Assembly (NCBI GenBank): GCA_020445415.1
Contig: JAGRGP010000001.1
Coordinates: 28,544-92,543 of the forward strand
DNA length: 64,000 bases
Reading direction: 5' to 3'
DNA from: Gammaproteobacteria bacterium
GTDB taxonomy: Bacteria > Pseudomonadota > Gammaproteobacteria > Chromatiales > Chromatiaceae
In this document: piece by piece, positions 9,194 to 17,766 of the stretch
Layout: each line of letters begins with the position of its first letter
Numbering within the stretch: the stretch's first letter is position 1
The notes under the pieces: generated by a model
Told to the model about the DNA's origin: nothing
Database searches by the model: none
The model's input: only the letters and a program-made list of their open reading frames with translations
Translations under genes and position numbers: made by a program

Positions 9194-10654
9194 CTAGATC
9201 AAGACGATATCGTAATGCTCCTGGGTGTAGAGCATCTCTACCTGTAGCCTGATACGTTTTCCGATAAATGCCTCGAGTTCCGCCAAGTAGGTGGATTCTT
9301 CGTCCAGTAGCCGGTCGATCACCTCCTGGGAAGCAAGCACCAATAGCGATTCCACATCAAATTGCCTTGCCTCGCGGTGGATTTCCCGGAAGATTTCGTA
9401 GCAGGTAGTCTCGGCGGTTTTGAGGGAGCCACGTCCGTTGCAACAGGGACAAGGCTCGCAAAGCACATGCTCCAGCGATTCGCGGGTACGCTTGCGGGTC
9501 ATCTCCACCAAGCCTAACGAGGAGACCTCGGTGATCTGAGTCTTGGCATGGTCCCTTGCCAGACATTTTTCCAGTGCCCGCATTACCTGCCGCTTGTGTT
9601 CGTCATTAATCATATCGATGAAGTCGATAATGATGATGCCGCCTAGGTTACGCAGGCGCAGTTGCCGGCAGATGGCCTGCGCGGCCTCCATGTTGGTCTT
9701 GAAGATCGTTTCTTCGAGATTTCGATGCCCAACGAATGCTCCGGTGTTCACATCGATGGTGGTCATCGCTTCTGTCTGATCGATAACCAGATGTCCTCCG
9801 GACTTGAGATCCACCTTACGCTGCAATGCTTTTTGGATCTCGTCCTCAACGCCGTAGAGATCGAACAATGGCCGTGCCCCGGGGTAGTACTCTACTTTGA
9901 TACCAAGATCCGGGATTAGCTTGTCGGCAAACTGCCTGGCCTTTTGCCAAGCATCCCGAGAATCGATGCGGACCCGTTCCACCTCAGGATTGACCAGGTC
10001 GCGCAATGCCCGGAGAAACAGCGGCAGGTCTTCATGCAACAGGGTCCCTGGGGAGGTAGCTTGACGCCGGTCCTGAATCGACTGCCAAAGGCGCAGCAGA
10101 AACTGCATGTCAGCGATGAGGGTCTCTTCTCCCACGCCTTCTGCCGCCGTCCTGGCGATAAATCCCCCAGGTGCATTGGCCGATTCCACGTGCTGGTCGA
10201 TTATGCCCCGCAGGCGCGCCCTTTCCTCCAGATTTTCGATTTTTTGGGATATTCCGGTGTTGATGAGAGAGGGCATGAATACCAGGTAGCGGGAGGGAAT
10301 GGAGACATTGGTGGTGAGCCGGGCACCTTTGCTGCCCAGGGGTTCTTTCACAACCTGAACGACAACCTCGCCACCCTCTCGCACCAAGTCGGTGATATTT
10401 TCGGTGGATTCATCTCCCTCGCGATGGCTGTAGGCGATATCCGAGGCATGCAAGAAGGCGGCACGCTCGAGGCCGATCTCCACGAAGGCAGCCTGCATTC
10501 CCGGCAGTACCCGACAAATACGGCCTTTATAAATGTTACCCACCAGGCCTAGCCGGTCCATGCGCTCGACGATGATCTCTTGGGCGGTGCCATTCTCGAT
10601 GACCGCGACCCGGGTCTCGGGGGGGCTGACGTTGACCAGGATTTCTTCACTCAT
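9194..10654 (-). CDS. rng: Ribonuclease G
   Basis: The 486-residue product is RNase G, the shorter RNase E homologue that processes the 16S rRNA 5' end and decays some mRNAs. An S1-type RNA-binding domain lies at about 36-125. The two magnesium-binding aspartates are in TIDVNTG (Asp301) and IIIDFIDM (Asp344). The zinc-link cysteines are in CEPCPCCNGRG (399-409). Unlike RNase E there is no long C-terminal scaffold. The gene is 4 bp from maf upstream and 13 bp from yhdP downstream, so the three are likely one transcript. Confidence 0.97.
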   Translation of the reverse strand: MSEEILVNVSPPETRVAVIENGTAQEIIVERMDRLGLVGNIYKGRICRVLPGMQAAFVEIGLERAAFLHASDIAYSHREGDESTENITDLVREGGEVVVQVVKEPLGSKGARLTTNVSIPSRYLVFMPSLINTGISQKIENLEERARLRGIIDQHVESANAPGGFIARTAAEGVGEETLIADMQFLLRLWQSIQDRRQATSPGTLLHEDLPLFLRALRDLVNPEVERVRIDSRDAWQKARQFADKLIPDLGIKVEYYPGARPLFDLYGVEDEIQKALQRKVDLKSGGHLVIDQTEAMTTIDVNTGAFVGHRNLEETIFKTNMEAAQAICRQLRLRNLGGIIIIDFIDMINDEHKRQVMRALEKCLARDHAKTQITEVSSLGLVEMTRKRTRESLEHVLCEPCPCCNGRGSLKTAETTCYEIFREIHREARQFDVESLLVLASQEVIDRLLDEESTYLAELEAFIGKRIRLQVEMLYTQEHYDIVLI

Positions 10655-10658
10655 CGAG

Positions 10659-11273
10659 CTATGCTTGCCTTGATGCCGCTAACGGTTTAAACAGTTCGAT
10701 ACCCGCTTGTTGCAGCAGTTCCGCAGTTTCAAACAGGGGGAGCCCCATGACACCGGAGAAACTGCCCTGTAGATTCGAGACAAAGATTGCCCCCATGCCT
10801 TGTATACCATAACCTCCTGCCTTGTCACGGGGTTCGCCGGTCTCCCAATAGGCTTGGGCTTCCCCGGGCAGTATCTCTCGAAAGGTTACCTGACTCACGC
10901 TCAGGCGCGTGTATACCAGGGTGCCCACCAAGGCGACCCCAGTGATCACCTGGTGGGTACGCCCTGAAAGGCGCTCCATCATTTCCAAAAAAACCTCCCG
11001 GGTTAGCGGCTTGCCAAGAATCCTCCCGTCCACGGCAACCGTCGTATCGGCCGCTAGCACCGGCTGGGTCGCGGTCGAAGGGCGGAATCTGGCACCTGCC
11101 TCCGCCTTTGAAACCGCCAACCGCAGAACATAGTCGGCGGCAGCCTCCCCGGGCAGTGGTGTTTCGTCCAGGGCGACGTCGAGGGTCTCGTGAAACAGCC
11201 CGATCTGCTCCAACAATTTTCGCCGGCGAGGTGACCCCGATGCCAGCAGGACGCGGGGACTTACCGGCTCCAT
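10659..11273 (-). CDS. maf: Maf-like nucleoside triphosphate pyrophosphatase
   Basis: The protein is a Maf/YhdE family nucleotide pyrophosphatase that removes non-canonical or excess dTTP/UTP-type nucleotides. The N-terminal LLASGSPRRRKLL motif is the nucleotide-binding signature, and AADTTVAVDGRILGKP and KAGGYGIQG are also conserved. I placed the start at the ATG at 11273, giving 204 residues, because homologues begin a few residues before the ASGSPRR strand. A longer in-frame extension to 11360 exists but looks non-coding, and no strong ribosome binding site decides between them. It is followed at 4 bp by rng. Confidence 0.92.
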   Translation of the reverse strand: MEPVSPRVLLASGSPRRRKLLEQIGLFHETLDVALDETPLPGEAAADYVLRLAVSKAEAGARFRPSTATQPVLAADTTVAVDGRILGKPLTREVFLEMMERLSGRTHQVITGVALVGTLVYTRLSVSQVTFREILPGEAQAYWETGEPRDKAGGYGIQGMGAIFVSNLQGSFSGVMGLPLFETAELLQQAGIELFKPLAASRQA

Positions 11274-11477
11274 GAGGGGTTTCGGTTGGGTTTTGAAGAG
11301 GGCATGTCCGTTGTTTCCTATATGATCGGGCCGATGGCTGGTTCGTCCGGGAGACATCAAATTACATCAGTGTGGTGATGAAAGACAGCCAGGTTTGCGT
11401 CGGGTTGAATTTTCTTCGAGGTCTCTGGTGTTTGGATCCCGATTGACCCCGTTACTACGGAGGGCCAGGAAGGGTGG

Positions 11478-11948
11478 CTAGCCCCGGTGATAAGGATGGT
11501 TGTGCAGCAAGCTCCAAGCCCGGTATAGCTGCTCCGCGACGACGACCCTGACCAGCGTGTGAGGCAGTGTAAAGGAGGACAGAGACCAACGTTCATCGGC
11601 CCTTGTCAGGCATTCTGCCGCCAGTCCTTCGGGGCCTCCTACCAACAGGGCGATAGGCTGTCCACCGGCGAGCAGCCGCTCCAAATGGTTGGCTAACTGT
11701 TCGGTGCTGAATGTCCGGCCCCCTACATCCAATGCAACCACTCGGCTCCCCTTGGGGAGCGCCTCCAGCATGAGGGCGCCTTCTTGGCGTAATATCCGCG
11801 GAATATCGGCGTTCTTCCCCCGTTTTACCGGAGGGATCTCGGTAAGCCGCAGCTGGCATTCTCCGGTGAGTCGTTTAGCATAGTGCCGATAGCCCTCATC
11901 CACCCAACGAGGTATCCGGGTGCCAACGGAAATGAGATGGATATCCAT
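11478..11948 (-). CDS. rlmH: 23S rRNA (pseudouridine-1915-N3) methyltransferase RlmH
   Basis: This 156-residue SPOUT-class methyltransferase modifies pseudouridine 1915 in helix 69 of 23S rRNA. The knotted SAM-binding region is seen in LLVGGPEG and in the C-terminal LPHTLVRVVVAEQLYRAWS, and the protein ends in the expected HNHPYHRG. Length matches E. coli RlmH (155). It normally follows rsfS directly, but here a cytochrome gene and a WYL regulator separate the two. The maf gene lies about 200 bp further on. Confidence 0.97.
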   Translation of the reverse strand: MDIHLISVGTRIPRWVDEGYRHYAKRLTGECQLRLTEIPPVKRGKNADIPRILRQEGALMLEALPKGSRVVALDVGGRTFSTEQLANHLERLLAGGQPIALLVGGPEGLAAECLTRADERWSLSSFTLPHTLVRVVVAEQLYRAWSLLHNHPYHRG

Positions 11949-12215
11949 GGCGGAATCTTAATGATGCTCGGATGCTAGAGTCAAAAGCACAGCCTTCGGA
12001 GAGCGCCTTGATCAGCGGGATGATTCCGACTAGCTCGTCATGGGCTGCTGGAGAATAGGCGGATAAGGGCGGGAGGTTCGAGCCTGGAGAGTTCCACCGA
12101 GTCGCACTCCTGTGTGCCGAAACGAGTTAGGTTGTGGGCAGGGAAAGCGCCATGGATGGTGGAACATTTGCAGTGATTGTTTATGATGGCCGGTGTTAAC
12201 GGGGGTGAAAATGCT

Positions 12216-12644
12216 ATGAATAGAGTGCCGTTCCTAATTATGTTGGTACTCCTGGCAAGTTACGGTGTTCAGTCGTTTGGGGCGGATGACCCACGACAGC
12301 ACGTTCAGATACCGGAGCCGATGGAGCGCCACATGCTGTCAAACATGCGTGACCACTTGGCGGCAATCAACGAGGTGTTGGTGAATATGGCCGACGGAAA
12401 GCTGGAAGAGGCGGCGGCGATTGCCGAATTCCGTCTTGGCATGAGTTCACTAGAATCTCATGGCGCAAGCCATCTTGCCGGTTTCATGCCCGAGGAGATG
12501 CGCCAGATGGGAACGGCCATGCACAGAGCGGCGAGCCGTTTCGCATTGCGGGCCCAGGAGGGTGAGCCGTTACCGGCGTACCGGGCATTGGGAGATATCA
12601 CCTCGGCTTGCGTTGCTTGCCATTCCAATTTTCGCACGCGGTAA
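12216..12644 (+). CDS. Cytochrome c'/c556-like periplasmic protein
   Basis: The 142-residue protein has an N-terminal signal peptide (about residues 1-22, hydrophobic core LIMLVLLASYGV) and one covalent haem site, CVACH, at 132-136, only six residues from the C-terminus. A helical body with the CXXCH at the far C-terminus is the hallmark of class II cytochromes (c' and c556). These can bind nitric oxide or carry electrons in the periplasm. The ATG at 12216 was chosen because GGGGGTG lies upstream and the signal peptide starts there. It lies alone on the plus strand between rlmH and a convergent WYL regulator. Confidence 0.75.
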   Translation: MNRVPFLIMLVLLASYGVQSFGADDPRQHVQIPEPMERHMLSNMRDHLAAINEVLVNMADGKLEEAAAIAEFRLGMSSLESHGASHLAGFMPEEMRQMGTAMHRAASRFALRAQEGEPLPAYRALGDITSACVACHSNFRTR

Positions 12645-12681
12645 CCCGGTAACGCAGATCCTGAGACCCTAACCGGGGTTA
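12642..12681. repeat. Imperfect inverted repeat between convergent genes
   Basis: TAACCCGGT at 12642-12650 pairs with ACCGGGGTTA at 12672-12681, with one bulged base and a 21-base spacer. The repeat lies between the convergent cytochrome c'-like and WYL genes and could act as a two-way transcription barrier. No run of T follows on either strand, so it is not a typical intrinsic terminator. Confidence 0.35.
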
Positions 12682-12698
12682 ACGTAGGCTGAGCAAGG

Positions 12699-13685
12699 TC
12701 AAGGCCCCGATCCTTTTGCGTAAATGGATGTCGCCGCTTCCAGCCGTGCCGCCACGGTCTCTCTTAGGGAGGGAGGTGCGACCACCTCCACATCGGGGCC
12801 ATACTTGAGAATATCCATGATCAGCTCATGAGGCTGGTGGTAAGGGATATGAAGTTCGTAGCGGCCATCTTCCAGCCAGTGACTCTGTTGTTTGGGATGC
12901 CACTGTTCATGGGCAACCCAGCGGGCACGGGCCGGTAGAAAGCGCAGGACAGCGGATTTGTCGGCGTTTCCGGAGAAGATTCCATAGGCACTGTGGTAGT
13001 AATCATCCAGCCGCTGCTCGGATAATTCGGTAGCCGATTCTTCTAAGACCTTCGCAGCACGGATCGCATCCAGGGCGAAAGTCCGCAACCCTTCGCGCAG
13101 ATGGCACCAGGCGTCCAGATACCAATTATCACGGTAGTGGGTTAGGCGCTGAGGTGAAATGCGGCGTTGGGTAGTTTGAGCGTCACCCCGCTTGAAGTAG
13201 TCGATCTGCAAACACCGGAGCTGGGATAGGGCACTGGCCACAACTTGGAAAAACTCACCTGATGGGCGTGCTCCTGCACGCATGATGCGGATGCGGCGGC
13301 TGAGTGCTTCGCCACCGGTGTGTTGGGCCTTCAGCAACTGATCGATGCGACCTTTCAGGGGAGACAACTGGCGTTCCAGCAGGCCCGGTTGCACCTCTGC
13401 GAGGAGTTGTTGAACGCTGAGCAGGGCAAGGAGTTCCGAGGCATTGAACCACACGCCGGGAAGCTCATACATCCTGCCGTATTGACTTTCCCGATCGTAG
13501 TAGTAGCCGTTGCGCTTACGGTCGTACTCAATCGGCGCATTGAGGTAGTCGCGCATATTTTCGATCAGGCGCTTAGCAGTTGCCCGTGAACACTCCAGAG
13601 CTTGTTCGATCTTTTGTCGGGAAACGGGATGACGGCTACCGCTCAGCAGCTGGTGAAGCGCAAAGATACGATCGAACCGATCCAC
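12699..13685 (-). CDS. WYL-domain transcriptional regulator (YafY type)
   Basis: The 328-residue protein has an N-terminal winged helix-turn-helix (about 1-65, with KIEQALECSRATAKRLIE) and a WYL ligand-binding domain around residues 145-215, where the WYL triplet at 188-190 is intact in DNWYLDAW. A C-terminal WCX-like extension follows. WYL regulators often bind nucleotides or DNA ends and control stress or defence genes. Here no defence gene is adjacent. The stop lies only about 55 bp from the convergent cytochrome gene, and the start is 4 bp from the rsfS stop, so it could be read through from or into the nadD-rsfS transcript. Confidence 0.88.
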   Translation of the reverse strand: MDRFDRIFALHQLLSGSRHPVSRQKIEQALECSRATAKRLIENMRDYLNAPIEYDRKRNGYYYDRESQYGRMYELPGVWFNASELLALLSVQQLLAEVQPGLLERQLSPLKGRIDQLLKAQHTGGEALSRRIRIMRAGARPSGEFFQVVASALSQLRCLQIDYFKRGDAQTTQRRISPQRLTHYRDNWYLDAWCHLREGLRTFALDAIRAAKVLEESATELSEQRLDDYYHSAYGIFSGNADKSAVLRFLPARARWVAHEQWHPKQQSHWLEDGRYELHIPYHQPHELIMDILKYGPDVEVVAPPSLRETVAARLEAATSIYAKGSGP

Positions 13686-13689
13686 CTGG

Positions 13690-14046
13690 TCAGGGTGAGC
13701 CAGCAGCCTGGCTAGTACCGGGGATATCCATTTCCCAAAGACGCTCTAGCTGATAGAAATCCCTGATCTTTGACTGCATGATATGAACTACGGCGTCGTT
13801 GAGATCGATAAGCGCCCATTCACCTTCTTGTGTACCCTCGGAGCCCAGCGGTACCACACCGGCCTCCTTGGCACGGAAGGCGACAGCCTCTGCCATGGCC
13901 TTGACATGGCGGTCCGAGGTTCCGCTGGCGATGATCATTACATCGGTGATGCTGGTCTTCCCCCTTACATCGAGCAACTTGATCTCTCTTGCCTTCATGT
14001 CTTCCAAAACGCCTACCACTAAGTCGCAAAGCTGTTCTACCTGCAT
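13690..14046 (-). CDS. rsfS: Ribosome silencing factor RsfS
   Basis: This 118-residue protein is RsfS (YbeB), which binds ribosomal protein L14 and blocks subunit joining when nutrients are low. The conserved block GKTSITDVMIIASGTSDRHV and the segment EWALIDLNDAVVHIM are clear. The ribosome site AGGAAACAGC precedes the ATG. It follows nadD on the same strand. The partner rlmH, usually next, is displaced about 1.7 kb downstream. Confidence 0.97.
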   Translation of the reverse strand: MQVEQLCDLVVGVLEDMKAREIKLLDVRGKTSITDVMIIASGTSDRHVKAMAEAVAFRAKEAGVVPLGSEGTQEGEWALIDLNDAVVHIMQSKIRDFYQLERLWEMDIPGTSQAAGSP

Positions 14047-14134
14047 GCTGTTTCCTGTTTACATTGAATCACGATAGATTCTAGTCGAAATGAAGGGGTT
14101 GCCCCAGTGAATACCTGCCAATTAGTGGGGAAAC

Positions 14135-14767
14135 TCAACGCTGGGCACCAGCAGGGTACTGGTAGTAGCCCCGTGCTTGGATGTGTTCTAAGACCCGGTC
14201 GGGGAGCAGGTAGCGGGGCGAACGCTTCTCGACAACCAACCGGCGAATGGAGGTGGACGAGATATCCAGGGCGGTGACTGGTTGGAGCAAGATCAGTCCG
14301 GCTAGCGTGTTACTCAGACACGCGGGATCCTGGGTGATTCGGTCGGCGTAACTTCCGCGGAGACCGGCGTAGCCCGGGCGGGTCATGACCACCAGGTGAG
14401 CGAGCTCGAGTATCCGTTGTGGCCGCCGCCAGCTGGAGAAGCTCCGGAATGCGTCGCCTCCCATCAAGAGACACAGGGGGACCTCCCCCAATTCCTCCCG
14501 CAGTGAACTCAAGGTATCAACGGTATAGGATTTGCCCGTGCGCATGAGCTCCCGGTCGTCTACCCGGAAGCGGGGGTTGTCCGCCACGGCCAGCCGCACC
14601 ATCTCCAGGCGTTGCTGGGGAGAGGTCAGGGGTGATTCCCGGTGTGGAGGATCACGTAGGGGTACCAATCTAATCTCGTTCAGGCACAGCGCCTGCTGTA
14701 CGTCCAACGCGGTGCGCAGGTGCCCATAATGGATCGGGTCGAAGGTGCCCCCGAGGATGCCGATCAT
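14135..14767 (-). CDS. nadD: Nicotinate-mononucleotide adenylyltransferase
   Basis: The 210-residue enzyme makes deamido-NAD from nicotinate mononucleotide and ATP in NAD synthesis. The nucleotidyltransferase signature [11 protein letters not shown] is at residues 6-16, and the second motif SSTSIRR is at 170-176. Its ATG overlaps the proA stop by 4 bp (ATGA), so translation is probably coupled. Gene order proA-nadD-rsfS is the same as in Pseudomonas. Confidence 0.97.
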   Translation of the reverse strand: MIGILGGTFDPIHYGHLRTALDVQQALCLNEIRLVPLRDPPHRESPLTSPQQRLEMVRLAVADNPRFRVDDRELMRTGKSYTVDTLSSLREELGEVPLCLLMGGDAFRSFSSWRRPQRILELAHLVVMTRPGYAGLRGSYADRITQDPACLSNTLAGLILLQPVTALDISSTSIRRLVVEKRSPRYLLPDRVLEHIQARGYYQYPAGAQR

Positions 14768-16038
14768 GACTGCCTGATATGGCCGTCGCCGAGAACGATG
14801 TACTTGACCGAGGTCAACCCTTCCAGACCCACCGGACCGCGGGCGTGGAACTTGTCAGTGGAGATGCCGATCTCCGCGCCCAGTCCATACTCGAAACCGT
14901 CGGCGAAGCGGGTGGAGGCATTGACCATCACGGAACTGGAATCCACTTCGGTCAGGAATCGCCGGGCCCTTGTGTAGTTCTCGGTCACGATGCTGTCAGT
15001 ATGTTGGGAGCTGTGCCGGTTGATATGGTCAATCGCATCGTCCAACCCATCAACCACCCGGATTGATAGGATCGGCGCCAAATACTCGGTATCCCAGTCC
15101 ACCGCGTTCGCGGGGTTGCAGGTGGGGATCAGAGCCAGGGTGCGCGGACAACCCCGCAATTCCACGCCCTTTTCCAAGTAGGCGGAGGCAAGGCGGGGAA
15201 GAATTTCCCCGGCGATGCCGTCATGAACCAGCAGGGTCTCCATGGTATTGCAGGTCCCAAAACGCTGGGTTTTCGCGTTCAGGGAGATATCAAAGGCCTT
15301 GGTCAGATCTGCCTGATCATCGATGTAGACATGGCAGATGCCATCGAGGTGTTTGATAACAGGCATCCGGGCTTCACGGGAGATACGCTCGATCAGCCCC
15401 TTGCCGCCTCTGGGGATGATTACGTCCACATATTCAGGCATGGAGAGCATGCTGCCCACGGCGGCGCGGTCGGTGGTGGCGATCACCTGAACCGCGTCGC
15501 CGGGAAGGTTAGCCGCTTCAAGTCCCCGCCTAATGCTTTCCGCGATGGCCTGATTGGAGTGATATGCCTCCGAGCCACCCCGTAGCAAGGTCGCATTCCC
15601 AGACTTCAAGCACAGGGCGGCGGCATCTCCGGTGACGTTGGGGCGCGACTCGTAGATGATACCGACCACGCCAAGGGGTACCCTCATCCTGCCGACCTGT
15701 ATTCCGCTGGGCCGGTAACGCAAATCGAAGATCTCACCGATCGGATCTGGCAGTGAAATGATCTGGTGCAGTCCCTCGATCAAGTTGTCAATGCGGGCGC
15801 CGGTTAGCTCCAACCGGTCGAGTAGTGCACTATCCAGACCCTTCTCAGCCCCGGCATTCAGGTCCTTGGCGTTGGCGGCAGACAGGGTATCTCGCCTGCC
15901 GTCCAGGTCATCGGCAATGGCGCCCAGCGCGACATTTTTCTGGTGGCTGCTGGCGGCAGCCAGGATCCGGGAGGCGGTGCGGGCCTTTTGGCCAACCGCC
16001 GCCATATAGCCGGCGATATCGGTGATGTTCTCGGACAT
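14764..16038 (-). CDS. proA: Gamma-glutamyl phosphate reductase
   Basis: This 424-residue aldehyde-dehydrogenase-like enzyme reduces gamma-glutamyl phosphate to the semialdehyde in proline synthesis. The catalytic cysteine is Cys263 in [15 protein letters not shown]. An upstream in-frame extension to 16320 overlaps holA and is not protein-like, so the start is the ATG at 16038. proB, its usual pathway partner, is not in the window. The proA stop overlaps the nadD start. Confidence 0.97.
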   Translation of the reverse strand: MSENITDIAGYMAAVGQKARTASRILAAASSHQKNVALGAIADDLDGRRDTLSAANAKDLNAGAEKGLDSALLDRLELTGARIDNLIEGLHQIISLPDPIGEIFDLRYRPSGIQVGRMRVPLGVVGIIYESRPNVTGDAAALCLKSGNATLLRGGSEAYHSNQAIAESIRRGLEAANLPGDAVQVIATTDRAAVGSMLSMPEYVDVIIPRGGKGLIERISREARMPVIKHLDGICHVYIDDQADLTKAFDISLNAKTQRFGTCNTMETLLVHDGIAGEILPRLASAYLEKGVELRGCPRTLALIPTCNPANAVDWDTEYLAPILSIRVVDGLDDAIDHINRHSSQHTDSIVTENYTRARRFLTEVDSSSVMVNASTRFADGFEYGLGAEIGISTDKFHARGPVGLEGLTSVKYIVLGDGHIRQS

Positions 16039-16130
16039 GGATTGTTCCGGTGCGCTCGGTTCAAGTGGTGAAATGATATCAGATCCAGCGGGATCGATAG
16101 CGGATTGGTAATCAGACCCGCTGCGCGGAC

Positions 16131-17156
16131 TCAGCCTGGCAACGTCAGCTCGACGCCAGCCATGCGCAGCACCGTATCTTCCATGAGGTGCCAGGGATCT
16201 TCTTGTCCCCGGCCCTTGATGGCGCGGTCGATACGCGCACAGCGTTTTAGCAGCGAGCGCCAAGCCCTGGTGTCTAACCGCCGCAAGCCCTTTACCACGA
16301 TGGGCTTGCGCTTTTCCCATACCGCGCGGTTTGCCGCAACTACTTGCCGGACTGGGCGCTTGGGAGTGACTTCACTGGCCAGGGTGGTTAGCAACCGCAG
16401 CTCGCGAGCCAGTGCCCATAACACCACTGGGGCGGGAATCCCCTCTGCTCGTACCCCGTCGAGGATGCGCAAGCAGCGGCCAGCACGGCCTTCCAGGGCG
16501 CTGTCTACCAAGGCGAAGACATCAAACCGGGCGCTATCGGCGACACAGCTCAACAGCTGTTCCGAGGTTATGCGGCCTGGTCCAAACAGCAGCACCAGTT
16601 TTTCGATTTCCTGACGGGCAGCCAACAGGTTGCCTTCGCAGCGCTCCACTAGCATTGGAATTACTTCCGGTGCGGGTTTCAGCTCGGCATGTCGCATGCG
16701 GTGTTCGATCCAGCCGGGTAACTGCTGCTCTTCCACCGGCCAGATTTGCACGCTGATACCTATGTTATCCAGCGACCTGTACCAGGTGCTGCTGAGCTGT
16801 GCCCGTTCCAACTTTGGCATTGTGATGAGCAAAAGTGCGTCTTCCGCAGGGCGCTTCGCGTAATTCACAAGTGCCTTGCTTCCGTCACTGCCAGGCTTAC
16901 CTGACGGGATGCGCAGATCGATGATTCGCTGCTCGGCGAACAACGATAGGCTATTGGCCGATTCCGCCAAGCGCCCCCAGTCGAACTGATTATCCACGTC
17001 CAGCAGTTCCCGGCTCAGGAATCCCTGGCGGCGCGCTTGGCCACGGATCAGATCGGCGGCCTCGCCCATCTGCAGTGGCTCATCGCCAGCAAGCAAGTAG
17101 AGAGGCTTGAGTTCGCGCGATAGTTGGGCATTGAGTTGGTGATATGCCAATTTCAT
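16131..17156 (-). CDS. holA: DNA polymerase III delta subunit
   Basis: The 341-residue product is HolA, the clamp-loader subunit that opens the beta sliding clamp. The N-terminal segment [14 protein letters not shown] is conserved, and the long helical C-terminal half fits the collar domain. I used the ATG at 17156 ([12 protein letters not shown]); the longer frame to 17216 runs into the lptE region. It lies 63 bp after lptE in the leuS-lptE-holA cluster. Confidence 0.95.
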   Translation of the reverse strand: MKLAYHQLNAQLSRELKPLYLLAGDEPLQMGEAADLIRGQARRQGFLSRELLDVDNQFDWGRLAESANSLSLFAEQRIIDLRIPSGKPGSDGSKALVNYAKRPAEDALLLITMPKLERAQLSSTWYRSLDNIGISVQIWPVEEQQLPGWIEHRMRHAELKPAPEVIPMLVERCEGNLLAARQEIEKLVLLFGPGRITSEQLLSCVADSARFDVFALVDSALEGRAGRCLRILDGVRAEGIPAPVVLWALARELRLLTTLASEVTPKRPVRQVVAANRAVWEKRKPIVVKGLRRLDTRAWRSLLKRCARIDRAIKGRGQEDPWHLMEDTVLRMAGVELTLPG

Positions 17157-17219
17157 CCCGGGTCCACCAAACAATAATCCGCCTGATTTTCGGCTAAGCG
17201 CATCGCCGAGAAACAACCG

Positions 17220-17735
17220 TTAGCGCAGTTGGGCGGCCAGCCTGCGAATGATCTGGTCGGCCATGCTGCGCCACATATCCTCCCGCAGACTGCGTTCTTC
17301 CTCTTGTGCCCCCAGCACTTTCTCCTCGGGATTAATGTAGGACTGGGACAGGTCGATTGACTGGGGGGCAACCTGATTGCCGCCGTTCTTGGCGGAGAGC
17401 GAAAAAGTCAATTTCTCTGTCAGTAGGTACTCGATTACCTTGCCCCGGCTGTCGACAGCGAGCACCCGGCGATTGCTTTTGGGGCCATTGACATGGAGGG
17501 TGGCGGCGGCCTCCGGGGGAGCGTCGGTGAGCTGGATTCCCGCATCCACGAGGCGATTTTCAAGTTGGATCTTGAGATAACTCCCCGCGCCGAGCCCAGA
17601 CAGGTAGAGGGGGCTAATGGATTGGGGCAGGGAAAAGGCCGTGGACTGTGTCCCCCGTAGATGAAAACCACAACCTTGGATGGTCAAAGTCAGACCGATC
17701 AGCAGCAGGCCACTAAGGCACAGACGGGCTTGCAT
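17220..17735 (-). CDS. lptE: LPS assembly lipoprotein LptE
   Basis: This 171-residue lipoprotein is the outer-membrane plug partner of LptD in lipopolysaccharide insertion. A signal peptide ends in the lipobox TIQGC, with Cys22 as the lipidation site, followed by GFHLRG, which is typical of LptE. The ATG at 17735 has AGGGAGA upstream and is preferred to an in-frame TTG at 17780 that would overlap leuS. It follows leuS by 31 bp. Confidence 0.95.
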   Translation of the reverse strand: MQARLCLSGLLLIGLTLTIQGCGFHLRGTQSTAFSLPQSISPLYLSGLGAGSYLKIQLENRLVDAGIQLTDAPPEAAATLHVNGPKSNRRVLAVDSRGKVIEYLLTEKLTFSLSAKNGGNQVAPQSIDLSQSYINPEEKVLGAQEEERSLREDMWRSMADQIIRRLAAQLR

Positions 17736-17766
17736 GGCGATTATCTCCCTGTTCAACTGGAGCAGT

